This document shows positions 10,999 to 21,733 of a stretch of DNA of 64,000 bases, piece after piece. The notes beneath the pieces are model-generated. The model worked only from the letters and a program-made list of their open reading frames with translations, searched no databases and was not told the origin of the DNA. Origin of the DNA: Eutreptiella sp. 'Long Island Sound 2002' (lineage: Eukaryota > Euglenozoa > Euglenophyceae > Eutreptiales > Eutreptiaceae); NCBI GenBank assembly GCA_964036045.1, contig OZ038385.1:58561919-58625918 (forward strand), read 5' to 3'. How positions within the stretch are numbered: the stretch's first letter is position 1; each line of letters opens with the position of its first letter. A program made the translations under genes and the position numbers.

Positions 10999-11171
10999 TC
11001 GGCGCAAACACCAAAATCCGTCAAATGACGGCCTAGAATTTTTCTGACGGCACACACCTGTCCAGAATCTCCATGTGCATTAAATGCACATTTTTTCGCA
11101 ATTTTATTTCATCACAGGAATTTTTAAATCCCTGGATTTACACGCAGAGAAATGCGGCGCGCCGGAGCGCA
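10999..11171. repeat. 173-bp target duplication, right copy
   Basis: Partner of 8,637-8,809. Sequence continues uninterrupted into the RE2 3' noncoding region at 11,172. Confidence 0.75.
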
Positions 11172-12742
11172 TCCTAATTGGGCGCCGGAAAAGACAAAAA
11201 TAATAAGATTATAACAGTATGTCACGTAATAATAAGAAAATGACGAGACACACAATAAATAATAAACGTAGGAATTCCACGTTTGCTTCTAGGAGCAACA
11301 AAGAAGAAAGAATTCAAGAAACTCAAAATGAATTCAAAGAACAAGGTATAAACATACAGGTCTTCTTTGCTTCGTATGCAGCATGCACATTGCTTGTCTC
11401 GTGTTATCATGAATGTGCCGTGTAGCAACGCAAACATAGTGTAGAGGGACAGATTAGAAGATTGCACGATGATTACAGGTGAGATCGGGTGATTAGAACA
11501 TACACACGCGTGCATAAACGCTTGCATCGCTTGTGACTCGTCTCCTTTCTCCCTTGCTTCGCTCTCCAGCGGTAGGTAAGGTAGGTAAGCCCAGGAGGGG
11601 CCACCCCCTGGTGGAGTTCGTGATTCAGGTGTGGATTGGTAGGAAAAGAGTGATCGGTAAGTGTGATTAGAAACATCGTGCATAACCATGCATGCATATT
11701 AAGCACCAAAGGGTAGGCCATGCGTGTTGCGCACGGTAAAACCCTTGTTTAGGTTACCCAAGGGCTCCACCCTACGTTCTTTAAGAGAATGGGTGGAGTT
11801 CCTTAAGCTTGCTTGCTTGTACTTGGGTTTAGGAACAGCGTATTATAGGGCAGCCTGAGAAGCGTATAACACGTGGAGGCTGTCTTGGTTCCTCCGTCTT
11901 AAACCCAAGTCATTTGCTTCTGCTTTACAGGTGGGCACGTCAGGTTGAATTGGTGCAGCTGCAGTTGCCTTCGGCAACTTTGGATTTTTCTGCCCAAGCT
12001 ACAACGGGCGCTGCTCACACAATCAACAAACTGCACCTCAGCCAGGAGTGGCGAGGGCAGTCCGACATCTTCAACATCCACGCTGTGCACGCAACCTGAG
12101 CACTCCTTCCCTCTAAGCCCTGACAGGGAAACGCGTAGTGGCGCCCCTGTTAGGCCACAGTCGCTTAGTAGCGCTGTGTTCTCTTGTCCCTTTCACAGGT
12201 AGGCCACTAGGGCCGGCGACACATTCATCAACACCACCAAGTAGCATGTGTGTGTGTAGGAGTGGCAAGCCAGGGTGAGGGCTTGGGCCTCAGAGCCCGC
12301 TCATCCTTCTATGGCTGGTGCCACTGTAGTGAGTGTAGGACCTGTAGTGTGTGTGTCACTGTCCCGCCTGTTTCCTGAAATTTTATCAGGGCTTTTGGTG
12401 GGCAGTGGCAGTGGTAGTCTAGGTTTTGGCCACGTAACAAATAGGCGTTTTCATGCCTCATAGCTTTTGGCCACCCCTCCCCTGTAGTAGGCAGGCAGGT
12501 AGGAAAACCAATACCTTGGCGTTATCGCTGGGTATTCCCCCAGGGAAATCTGGTGCCAGCACAGAAATTGGGCACCTAGGGGCGGAGAGACCCGGGGCGT
12601 ACCCCGTGGCACCGGTAAGACATCCGCCGGATTCAGCAAGGGTGCAGACTTGGGTATAATTAGGACAGCATTTCTGCAGCTTGCTCATAGGTCCTCAGGA
12701 TCAGCACACTCACACACACACATAGGTAGGTATAGGAAGGGT
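11172..12742 (-). other. RE2 3' noncoding region
   Basis: No gene supported. It contains small inverted repeats, for example CTCCACCC and GGGTGGAG near 11,768-11,801 and ACTTGGGTTT with AAACCCAAGT at 11,821 and 11,901, a short (TG)n at 12,248, and a (CA)n at 12,710-12,722. It lies downstream of the integrase ORF on the element's sense strand. Confidence 0.5.
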
Positions 12743-14020
12743 TTAGTCCCTAGGTTTCTTCTGAGAGGCAAGCGTTTCAGCGAGCCTCAGCAACTCTCCT
12801 AGGTTGTTCTGGGACAAGTAGTGTACCAGAACAGAATTCAGGCGTCCCTCAGGAAGAACAAAGGCAGAGAAGGGTTCCCAGGTAGCTTCTTCAACTCCAA
12901 ACCCTTCCCAGAGGGTGAGGAAACACCACCTTTGGCGATAGCGGTGTCGGATGACCGACTTCACCAGGTAGGAGCCTTCCTTAGCCATCTCCTCGGCACT
13001 CATGTCGGGGAGTTCTCCTTCTACTTCCGTTGGGCTAGCAGCGCCCTGTAGGTCCAGAGCGGCGATCTCCTCGTCGTTTAGTTCCCATTCTTCCCCACAG
13101 AGGTCCTCTGGGTCGTAGTAGCGCTTGAGCTGTTGAGCAGCGCACACCAAGGTCCCCCCTGGTCGGGGAGAACACCGCACGGTGATACGGTGACCATCCA
13201 CAAATAGGATCCTGTAGGGCCCAAAGTAGGGGTCATCGCTGGTGGAGTGTGGCCAGGGGGGTAGCCGACTGTGGTGCACCAGCACCCAGTCTCCCTCTTG
13301 ATAGGAGGCTAGCACCCTGTGCTTGTTTTTCTTGTTCCACTGGCGCTCCCTCACTCTCTGGAGCATAGCCTTGGCCTTGTCCACCTTGTCTTGTTGCTCC
13401 TTCACCCACTTACCCACAGTGGAGTAGGAATCCTCAGGATAGGAAGCGTGTAGGAACCACACCGGGCGCCCCATGAACAGCTCATGGGGCGTATAGCCAG
13501 TTGCCGAACTCTCTTGGGAGTTGGTCATCAAGGATATGACGGGGAGTAGTCTCACCCTGTCTTTGGTGCGCTCAGTCTTGCACCATATCCTTACATTCTC
13601 TTTGAGAACACGAATTTGTCGCTCACATAGGGGGTTAATCGTATGAGTATAGGGAATCCCCGTTGACACCTGGACATTGAGGGACCTCAGAACTCTCTTG
13701 TACCAGCCAGTGTCGGAGCGTACTCGGACGTCCTCGTCCGAGTTGATCTCTTTGGGTGCCCCATAGACACAGAACCACTCCTCCAGGAGTATCTTGATGG
13801 TCTCCTTGCCGCTGATGTTTTTAGTACATGGGAACACCCTGGTAAACCTGGTCAGCCCACAGGTTACCACTAGGGCAAAATCATAGCCCCCGAACTTAGG
13901 CATCTCCGTGTAGTCCATGTAGAGAACACTGTTGGCGCAGTGGGGAATAGGGAGAGTCGAATAGAGACCTCTGTCCCTGATATCTCCAGGTTTACAGGAC
14001 CGACACGGGCACTTGTCCAT
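12743..14020 (-). pseudogene. RE2 integrase with C-terminal chromodomain
   Basis: A 425-codon frame. It starts within the zinc-binding H2C2 region (CPCRSCKPGD), then the integrase core with three acidic positions in order: MDYTEMPKFGGYDFALV (about residue 36), EINSDEDVRV (about residue 95) and CERQIRVLKENV (about residue 133). A GPY/F-like module follows (DDPYFGPYRILFVDGHRITV, about 265-284), then a chromodomain (YLVKSVIRHRYRQRWCFLTL with WEPFSAF) near residues 350-395. Chromodomains in this place are known from Ty3/gypsy chromoviruses, where they bias integration toward particular chromatin. The frame is separated from upstream pol by a TAG at 14,072, so it is part of a broken polyprotein. 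Confidence 0.85.
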
Positions 14021-14071
14021 GATAGGCGGGAGGGTTTTCCGCAGCTGGTCATCCGTCCACGTAGAGTGGAA

Positions 14072-14623
14072 CTACTGCTTGAAAAGCCTCAGGGTACGGT
14101 TGGCCCCCACATGACCACTGGACTCATGGGTCCACTTGAGGAGCGCCGGGATTCTGTCGCTAGGCACGACTATCCGGTCCTCATGCCAGAGGTAGGTCTT
14201 GTCCCGCTTGCACTGTTCCTGGTTGACCAAGACGGGTTCCAGACGCTTCTCCGGGCGTTTGTAGATATCCCCAAACTCCTTGAGGTACTCCACTTGTTGG
14301 AGTCCATCTAGAGGCCTGATCATGGTCATGTTCAAGTCCAGGTGTACATCCATACGGCTGAATGCCTCCTTGGCTAGCTCTTGAGACCTGGCACCAATCA
14401 TGTTGTCAAAGTTGTTGCGGCTGATGTAGTCCGCACACTCGTTCTTGACGCCCTGAATATGATGTACTGAGCGCCGTAGCTGGCTCAGGTAGGTCCACCA
14501 GCGTCTGAGCTTAGCCTTCTCAGGTGGGGGTCCTTTTTGGAAGGTGCGGACCGGTTCTTGGTCGCACAGCCAAACCACTGGGTTATTCCCCAACAGTCGT
14601 GACTGAGAGGATAGCACCAGCAT
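14072..14623 (-). pseudogene. RE2 RNase H C-terminus and integrase zinc-finger N-terminus
   Basis: The frame carries the end of the RNase H domain (HIQGVKNECADYISR, the conserved Asp region), a spacer, and the first half of the integrase H2C2 finger (LKWTHESSGHVGANRTLRLF). It ends at a TAG following LFKQ, and coding potential continues in the same frame into the downstream integrase ORF. The stop is therefore a premature TAG within one ancestral pol. Confidence 0.8.
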
Positions 14624-14680
14624 ACCCGCGAGCAGTTCCTGCTCATAGGTAGAGTAGTTAACCCGGGCCCGGTTCCATTT

Positions 14681-15906
14681 CTAGTTCCAATGACCCAGGG
14701 GAACCAGGACCCATTTGTCGTCGGGGTAGCTGTGCTTGAGAGTACCGTCTTGGTTGAGTCCATCAGTACCCCATTGGGAAATGGCCGAGTCGAGATTCTC
14801 CTTCTCTAGTGCTTGCCACTGGAACAGCATTCTACCTCCGCCCACATTGCTGGCGTCAGTCACCAGGATAATCTCCCCTTGTGCTCTAGGCACACCCGGG
14901 CACTTAGCGTTGGCCACTTTGTCCTTGAGCTTTTCAAACGCTTCTTGTTCTTGAGAGCCCCAGCGCCAGGTAGTAGTCTTCTTGATGAGATCCGTCAGAA
15001 TGGCGCTGGTGTAGGTGAAATTCTTGATGTGGCGGCGGTAGAAGTTGCAAGCCCCAATGAAACTGCGTACATCATGGAGTCCTTTCTTGGGGTCTTCATG
15101 TCGTACCCTAGCATCCATCAGGGGTTTGGCCTTAGAGGCCGCTGGGGTCCACCACCCATAGCCAATGTCAAACCCCAGGTACTGCATGGTCTCCTGCATG
15201 AACTCACACTTCTCCACCTTGAGTCTTGTGTGGTTCTCCTGGCAGACGGCAAAGAACTCGCCCAAGAGGATTAGGTGGTCCTCTTGGGTATTTGTTCCCA
15301 GGCATACATCCTCGATGTGTGCTTCCATCTGGGCGCCCCGGGATGGGAGTTCTTGCACCACACGTCTTCGACGTAGGATGGATAGGATCTTGTTCATCAG
15401 CTCTTGGAAAAGAGCGGGTGCGTTGGCCACGCCAAAGGGCATGACCTTCCACTTGAACACCCTCCCCTGAGGGGTGATGAAGGCATGGAGTTCCTGAGCG
15501 TTGGGCGTCAGGTCCACTTGCCAGAATCCACTTCGCTTGTCCATCTTCGTCTTGTAGCGACAGGAGGCTATCTTCTCGAGGGTTGACTCCATATCGGGAA
15601 TGGAACCTGAGTGGTTCAACGTCTTCTTGTTGAGCTCTCCATAGTCCACTACCAGCCGCTTGGCTGTAGACCCAGGCCCAGCCACCAGGAAACAGGGGCT
15701 GCAGTGTTGGGGGTAGTCCCCATCCCTGTACTCCTGGACCAGGCCAGCGTCGATACACTCTTGTATCTGTCGCTCTATCTCATCGGCCTGCTCTTTAGGA
15801 GCCGGCCAGGGTCTCCTTTGTATCTTGTGACCTACGAACTCGGGCTTCAGCTTGAGGTCCATCTATACCAGCTTGTCACAGGATGCTGGAGGGGGTAGTT
15901 CGGTTT
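14681..15906 (-). pseudogene. RE2 reverse transcriptase and RNase H N-terminus
   Basis: Starts ELPPPASCDKLV then an in-frame TAG at 15,863-15,865, then MDLKLKPEFVGHKIQRRPW. It shows the typical Ty3/gypsy RT order: CIDAGLVQE, LVVDYGELNKKT, MDKRSGFWQVDL (first catalytic Asp), FKWKVMPFGVANAPALFQELM, then AHIEDVCLG in place of the YxDD box, then LGFDIGYGWWTP and VRSFIGACNFYRRHIKNF (thumb). RNase H begins at ILVTDASNVGGG. The catalytic box reads IEDV, retaining only one Asp, which together with the stops argues for a dead copy. RE1 was inserted immediately upstream (15,907), and the missing upstream codons lie at 49,536-49,610. Confidence 0.85.
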
Positions 15907-17455
15907 TGGGAATGGCAGGGTCGCCAAGTGAGCCCATGATTTGGGATAGTCCCAAATCGCCAACATGGCGGCCACGGTATGCCAAGACCAAGAGGAGTTA
16001 TTCGCCGGGTCTAAGATATGTTGGGCACCGAAGTATGTACCCTCATAACATACTTGGGTCATGATGTCAATTGAGCGCAACGTTGAGATACACGGTCGCC
16101 ACTTGACATCATGACGGGCAAAAAACAGCAATATTGGCGAAAAAAACACCCAAAGGTGCCTTGAAAGGCGCACAAATATATTATAATATCTTCGGCTTGG
16201 ATTGAGTAATCGACCAATCCTTCTAAACACAATGACTTGACACGAATGACCTTCGATTCCACATATGTGCTCCACTTGGGGCGCTTTGAAAGGTTACGAG
16301 CGCTACTTCCCAAGTGGGCACATGAAAATATGGAAAATTGCAAAACACACACCTTGCTCCCAACGCATCGCTTTGGGATCGCCACACAAGCTTCCCTTCA
16401 CGAAGGTTAGGCTTGCAATTGCTCGTAGGGAGTATGGAGAAGGGGCTTGCGCAATATGAGGTCCGTTGGCAGGTTTGGCTTGGAGCGATGGACCCGCCTA
16501 ATGGGCACGCAACACAACACAAGGCACATACTCCATATTGCCCAAAAAGGTAGCTCCCCCCACGATATGTCATGCCCCTCCAAGGGCGTAACTTTGTATC
16601 AATCGCTCATAGGAACTCAAGGAGAGTTCCTATGCAACACCAACACTCGCGCGCTACACTCGAAAGTTATCTTAACGCACGCAATATCATGGCCAAAGAG
16701 TTATCACGCAAACTCTACCCTCTTGACCATGATCCATTACACTAGCGCGCACCTGTGGAGACGCAAGGCGTATAAAGCTTCCTAAATTACGTCGGGAGTA
16801 TTGTGAATACATCCCACGTTTCCTTATTGTCATTCCTCGCAAGCGGCACGAGATATGACCCTCACAAGTGGCCTCACGAATCAACTTTGTTTTGCCCATA
16901 TCTCTAAGACAAATGGAGGGCAAGACAAAAGGAAAGTTGATTCGTGCATAGGGAAGCACGTAGGTCCACTCGAAAGAGGTCAAATCAAGTGCGGGGATGT
17001 CGAAGTCGAAAATCCGATTTCGACATCCTGAAAAATTCGGATTAAGGTTGCGAGTGTAGAATGTGAAAATTGCGGATGCATCAATGCAATTCCTGAAGAC
17101 TTTAGAGTCTTCGTCACGATTTGCGCTAAAATATCTGTATATAACAGTTAAACTGGCGGTTACGCTAAAGTCGCGAACTAACCGCCAGCTGTCAAAACAG
17201 TGAATATCAGAACGGAAGCGTAAAAATTGACGGAAACAATATGAAAATAAAACCCTGTTGATTCCTGATATTCTGATATATAAATCTCCGCTGGCGGCGC
17301 ATCGGTTGCCGATGCGGGGCTTTATGGCACGGAACACGCTCCCGCCGGGCTCGCACCGGGCGTCAACGGGCGTCTTCCCTTCCGTACATGGGGTTAGTGG
17401 ACCGGAGACCGGTTGTATGACGTAACCTAGCCATGGGGTTCTGGGTACCGCTTCA
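15907..17455 (-). repeat. RE1 3' LTR (1,549 bp)
   Basis: Same length as the copy at 47,987-49,535, with roughly 20 substitutions by eye. Sense-strand ends are TGAAGCGG and CATTCCCA. No ORF in it is conserved enough to be called a gene. Six further bases (AAACCG on the sense strand, 15,901-15,906) are shared with the sequence just inside the 5' LTR. Confidence 0.9.
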
Positions 17456-17466
17456 CCCCCCTCCTT
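17456..17466 (-). other. RE1 polypurine tract
   Basis: Sense strand AAGGAGGGGGG directly abuts the TG start of the 3' LTR. Confidence 0.7.
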
Positions 17467-18917
17467 AGAGCAAACCCTGGGGGGGGCTCGATAACAGCCA
17501 CGCATGGCAGCGGGTACCCAGGACCATTTCCTGAAAAGGGGGGGGGGGGTGTCACATCCTCACTTCAGGCTGATGCGCAGGTTAGGCTGCCCAAATCCCA
17601 CAGTAAGACAGGTACGGTGCTGTAGCTGTTAGTAACCGCAAGTATAGTATCAAGTATCAAGTCCCGGGTCCTGGCGGCGATTGTTCGGCAGCCAAAGGAC
17701 CCGTTAACCCATACCAGGCGCACCGGGTGCCGGCTGCTACGGTCACTACCACAGTGGCAGTGGCACACACGGCCAACATAGGCGTCACACGACGACCTAG
17801 TTGGTCCCACAGGTCGAGAGCGACTACAAAGATCCATCAGGCTACCCCAAGCTTCCCAAGGCCCGCCGGCTGGGGGGGAGTCCCCACGGGTCCTTCCTCG
17901 GGCGCACCATGTCCATATCCACGACGCGAGTCCAGAGTGGTACAGCCGAACGAGCTCCTCCTTAAGGGATCGGGCGTCAAGGCCGTCTTTTCCCTCGCCC
18001 TATTACCACGAAGGCCATACATGAGGGAGTCCTCATGCAGTGTGGGCGGAGGCGTCGACTCCTCAAACCACCAGTTTCCCAGGCAAACCTTCCCCATCCG
18101 ACTGCAAGTGCGTCTGCGAGTCGGCAGGCTCACACTGGGACTGACAGTGGCGGACCGCTGGGAGTGTAGTCAGGCAACTGGGCCTCCCGCCTGGCGCCAT
18201 CAGGATCTCCACATCACAGCGAATAGGGCACACGGTATTACGGGCACTCAAACAGAAGAATCTGTACTTAGGTACTGGTCCAAGCTGGACACTATGTAAG
18301 AACATGTAAACGGCGACTCAGGGCGCCTTCGTAGTCGATTCGCATCCCGTCGGGGGGGAAAACAGTCCATACTTCGGTGATGGGCTGACATACAAATGCA
18401 CACATCTTGGGGGGGCAGAAAAGCAAAACAAGCGGGGTAAATAGGCGTGTAAACACACTCTGGACAGAGCGCCAAACCACGCCACGGTCAGGATAAGGCA
18501 AATGCAGGAGGGTGGACAGGAAAACGCCTGAGTTCAGGCCATATATAGTCTCGAGACACACGTCGACTGGTCTGGATCCCGCAAGTGCCATGGGACCAGA
18601 CCACACACCAAAAAATCGCAATGCCGATGACAGCGGCATCCGTTGCGCGACGACGTATGGGCTTCAAGGCCCCAAGAGCTCAAAAAATATGAAGGTCAGT
18701 CGCCCTACCTGGTTTGCCAAGGATTCAGCAGGGGGGGGAGTGACGAATAGAGGTTGAAGAGAGGGGCCATCCTCCTCTGGATTCAGCAGGGGGGGGGGGG
18801 GTACATGGCCACTTTGATGGCAGGTCACCGGAAGATGGAAGAGAGCAAGCAAGTGAGGGACGATCCGTCGACCACACAAGCGCTCAAAACGCATCAGGGG
18901 AGAGCTCAGGGCGCTGA
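17467..18917 (-). other. RE1 3' noncoding region
   Basis: No ORF of recognisable function. Several G-runs of 7-12 bases are visible on the plus strand (17,539-17,550, 18,730-18,738, 18,789-18,800), i.e. C-runs on the element's sense strand. Confidence 0.5.
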
Positions 18918-21475
18918 TCAGGCACCCCTGGCTGCAATCGCCCGGGTGAGTGCTGCCAAGTCTGAGACATGGATCTTGGTCTTGTGCTTGCGGATGTACT
19001 CCATGAAGGGAGTATTGACCCGCGGCACGAATGAGGAGACGGGTTCCCAGGTGTCGTGCGACGGCCCATAGCCTCGCCAACGAACCTTGAACTCCAGGCC
19101 TCCTGGTGCTGAGGCTTTCGGACGCTGAGCCAGGATCTTCTCGACAGTATAGTCGTCCTGCTCAGCATAGTCGTCGTCCGAATCGGCCTCATGCGCGGCA
19201 TAGCTCAGGGACACATGTTGGCCACGGAGGTCGGGTTCCCGCACACGGAGCTGACTCTCGTGGCGCTCCCGGAACTGTCCGTGACCCACCTTGATGCGGT
19301 AGGTGTCCTCACCAATCCTGCGGACCACCTCTCCGGGTGTGAACCAGGTTTTGGTGCGGTGGGTGCCCATAGGGCGGGGTCTGATCACCCACACCGGGTC
19401 TCCCACCCTGAACTTCTGCGCTGTCGAGCTCGGGGCGGACTTCTGACGCTCAGCATGCTCCTTCTCGAGCTGCTGGCGGATGTCCCGCGCCGTTGCTTCT
19501 TGCCGCGCAAAGAATTCCTTGGCATCCATGGCCATGCCATCACCAGACAAGGGAAGTCCCCGACCCAGGGGGTCCCTGCCAAACAGAATCTGGTGAGGGG
19601 ACAAACCACCTGGAGTGGGTGTGTCATGATGGGTCTTCAGAGCAGGCCACATTTCCTCAAACCAGTTCCGACGTGGATTGGTGATGTGGATCTTGCGCAG
19701 CTTCTCGAACAGCTGCCGTCCAGCCACTTCAGCCCGGCCGTTAGACCGGCTGAGATAGGCGACGCTCTTGGCATGACGTATTCCCATAAGGGAACACATA
19801 GCCTTGAACCAGCCACCAGTAAACTGGGGCCCTCGGTCACTGCAAATGGTGCGGGGGATGTCAAAGACGGTCAGCCAATGACGAATCATCATGACTGCCA
19901 CTTCCTTGGCAAGCAACCCCTTTTTGCGTGCCGGAACGGCTACTACGTAGCCACTGTGGCGATCCACGCAAAGAACCACACAGTCAAAGGTCTCTTTGCC
20001 AATGTGCACTTCGGGCATGGAGAAGACGTCCATGGCCATGCTCTCCATGGGCTGGTCAGGAACCGGGGTCCATTGGGCTTCCCCCTTGACGTTCCGGTTA
20101 TCGGGATTGCAGGCCTGGCAGACCGAGCAACCCTTCCTGACCTTCTTGATGGCGGTGTAGAGAACGATGTGGTCGATCTTGAACCGGCGCTGCATATCAA
20201 GGGCTTGCTTCTTGACCCCTGGGCGCAGCATGTGGTGGTGCCAAGCTTCACAAAGCTCGAGCACCCGGGACTCCGGTACTAGCAACTTACCATTCCGGTA
20301 GAGCTTGCCATCTTCCTCGGTCAGCCCCTTTGGGCACTTCTGCCCGTCGTCAGGGTCGGTCACAGCCCTATACTCGGCCGCAAAGGCCTCAGACTTGGCG
20401 TAATCGTCGGTCCAGTCGTCCTGGAGGCAAGACTCCAGGAAGAGGTGCTTGTCGGACTCAGCTCCCTCAGGGGCGAGTACTCTGACCGCTCTGCCCATCC
20501 TCATTCCGAGGGGGGCATCCGCAGCCATGACGACGAAGCATTTCACACCCTCCTCCTCCATCAGGCGCTCCATTTCAATGATCCTCTTGGCTTCAGCGGT
20601 CTCAGCCTCGTCGCCATGGGCAGAGATGTCCGTCATGCCCTTGCTGGCGGGATAGGCCCACCTGCTGAGACAGTCCGCTACGGTGTTGTCCTTTCCAGGA
20701 ACATAAACAACCGTAAGGTCGAACTTGGCCAAGGTCTCATGCCATCTTGCCCGTCGGGAGGCGGGACCTGAGGGGGTGTCCACGTGCTCCTTGTGCCACG
20801 ACTGCAGACTCTGATGGTCGGTGCAGACGGTGACAGGATGGAGGGCTATGTACCCAGCCCATTTCCTGAGAGCCATGACGATGGCATACACCTCCTTTTC
20901 TCGGGGCGTCCACGTCCGTCTCTGGCCTTCCGCCAGGACTCGGCTCCAGAAGGCCACGGGCACGTGCCTCCCATCGTCAAGCACTTGTTCCAACACAGCG
21001 CCGACGGCGTAGTCGGAAGCGTCGGTGCGCAGGACGAACCCTCGGTCGGGATCCACGAGGTGCAGACCCACTGCGGATAGCAGCGCCTGCTTCATCCCCT
21101 CAAAGGCACGGTCGGAATCAGCATCCCTGACCAGAGCCTTCTTGGACCCCTTTTTGGTCTCCTCTCGGTTGCCCTTGAGCATGGTCGTCATGGGGGCTGC
21201 ATACTCGGCATACATTTTGATATACCCCGAGTAGTAGTTGCAGAACCCCAGATACGCCCGTAGCTCAGAAACCGTTTTGGGCTTTTCCCAGTGCTCGATC
21301 GCGGCCACCTTGCCAGGTATGGGCTTTCGCTGCCCGTTCCCGACTACATGGCCAGCGAAGACGACCTCGCTTACCGCAATGGTGGCCTTGTCACTGCTGC
21401 CCGTGAGTTTGTGCCGAACCAGAAGGTCCAGCACCCGAGTAACGTCCCTTTCATGTGCCTCCAGGAGCTCCTCGT
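18918..21475 (-). pseudogene. RE1 pol: RT C-terminus, RNase H, integrase, chromodomain
   Basis: An open frame of about 850 codons from the LINE-like junction. In order: RT thumb (SELRAYLGFCNYYSGYI), RNase H (FVLRTDASDYAVGAVLEQ; REKEVYAIVMALRKW; VCTDHQSLQSW; PGKDNTVADCLSRW, with the expected D, E, D, D), integrase zinc finger (AWHHHMLRPGVKKQALDMQ with CSVCQAC), integrase core (MAMDVFSMPEVH; SDRGPQFTGGWF; NGRAEVAGRQLFEKLRKI), GPY/F-like module, and a chromodomain (YTVEKILAQRPKA, FKVRWRGYGPSHDTWEPVSS) close to the end. The frame stays open through about 85 codons of inverted LINE-like sequence (to 21,740), an artefact of the junction. The RT palm with YxDD is missing, so this copy cannot replicate alone. 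Confidence 0.88.
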
Positions 21476-21733
21476 AGCTCATACTGGGGTCCCCGGAGCC
21501 CACCCCGTCAGCCGAAGGCTGGACAGCACCCACCATCCTGCTACTAGCACCAAACGGCCACAAACATGCTACCCGCACTGTCCAGCGACACCATGCCCCC
21601 TGGTCCATCCCCAAACACAATGCACCGGAGACCGATGTACCACCAGTCAGACACAGTGACCAGGGCATACCACGCACGTGCTGGCACTGCGGCCCGGCAG
21701 CCCTCGACACTCCGTGGCCCCTGCTGCACCTCA
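20299..21733. repeat. 1,435-bp duplication flanking the plus-strand LINE-like copy, left copy
   Basis: Identical in length to 30,380-31,814 (constant offset of 10,081 bp, only a few substitutions). About 1,177 bp are RE1 pol and the last about 258 bp are the 5' part of the LINE-like element. See the findings for interpretation. Confidence 0.9.

Noticed and set aside
12743-14020. Chromodomain protein as a host gene
   Set aside because: The chromodomain is fused to an integrase core with a GPY/F-like module and lies between RE2 LTRs, so it belongs to the retrotransposon.
14072-15865. Alternative genetic code with TAG as glutamine
   Set aside because: TGA stops also interrupt the same elements, and copy 1 versus copy 2 of the LINE-like element shows a CAG-to-TAG change directly; decay by C-to-T change explains both.
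15907-17455. Overlapping ORFs of up to 270 codons in the RE1 LTR
   Set aside because: Present only as scattered frames in both LTRs, with no domain and no reading-frame conservation beyond LTR identity.
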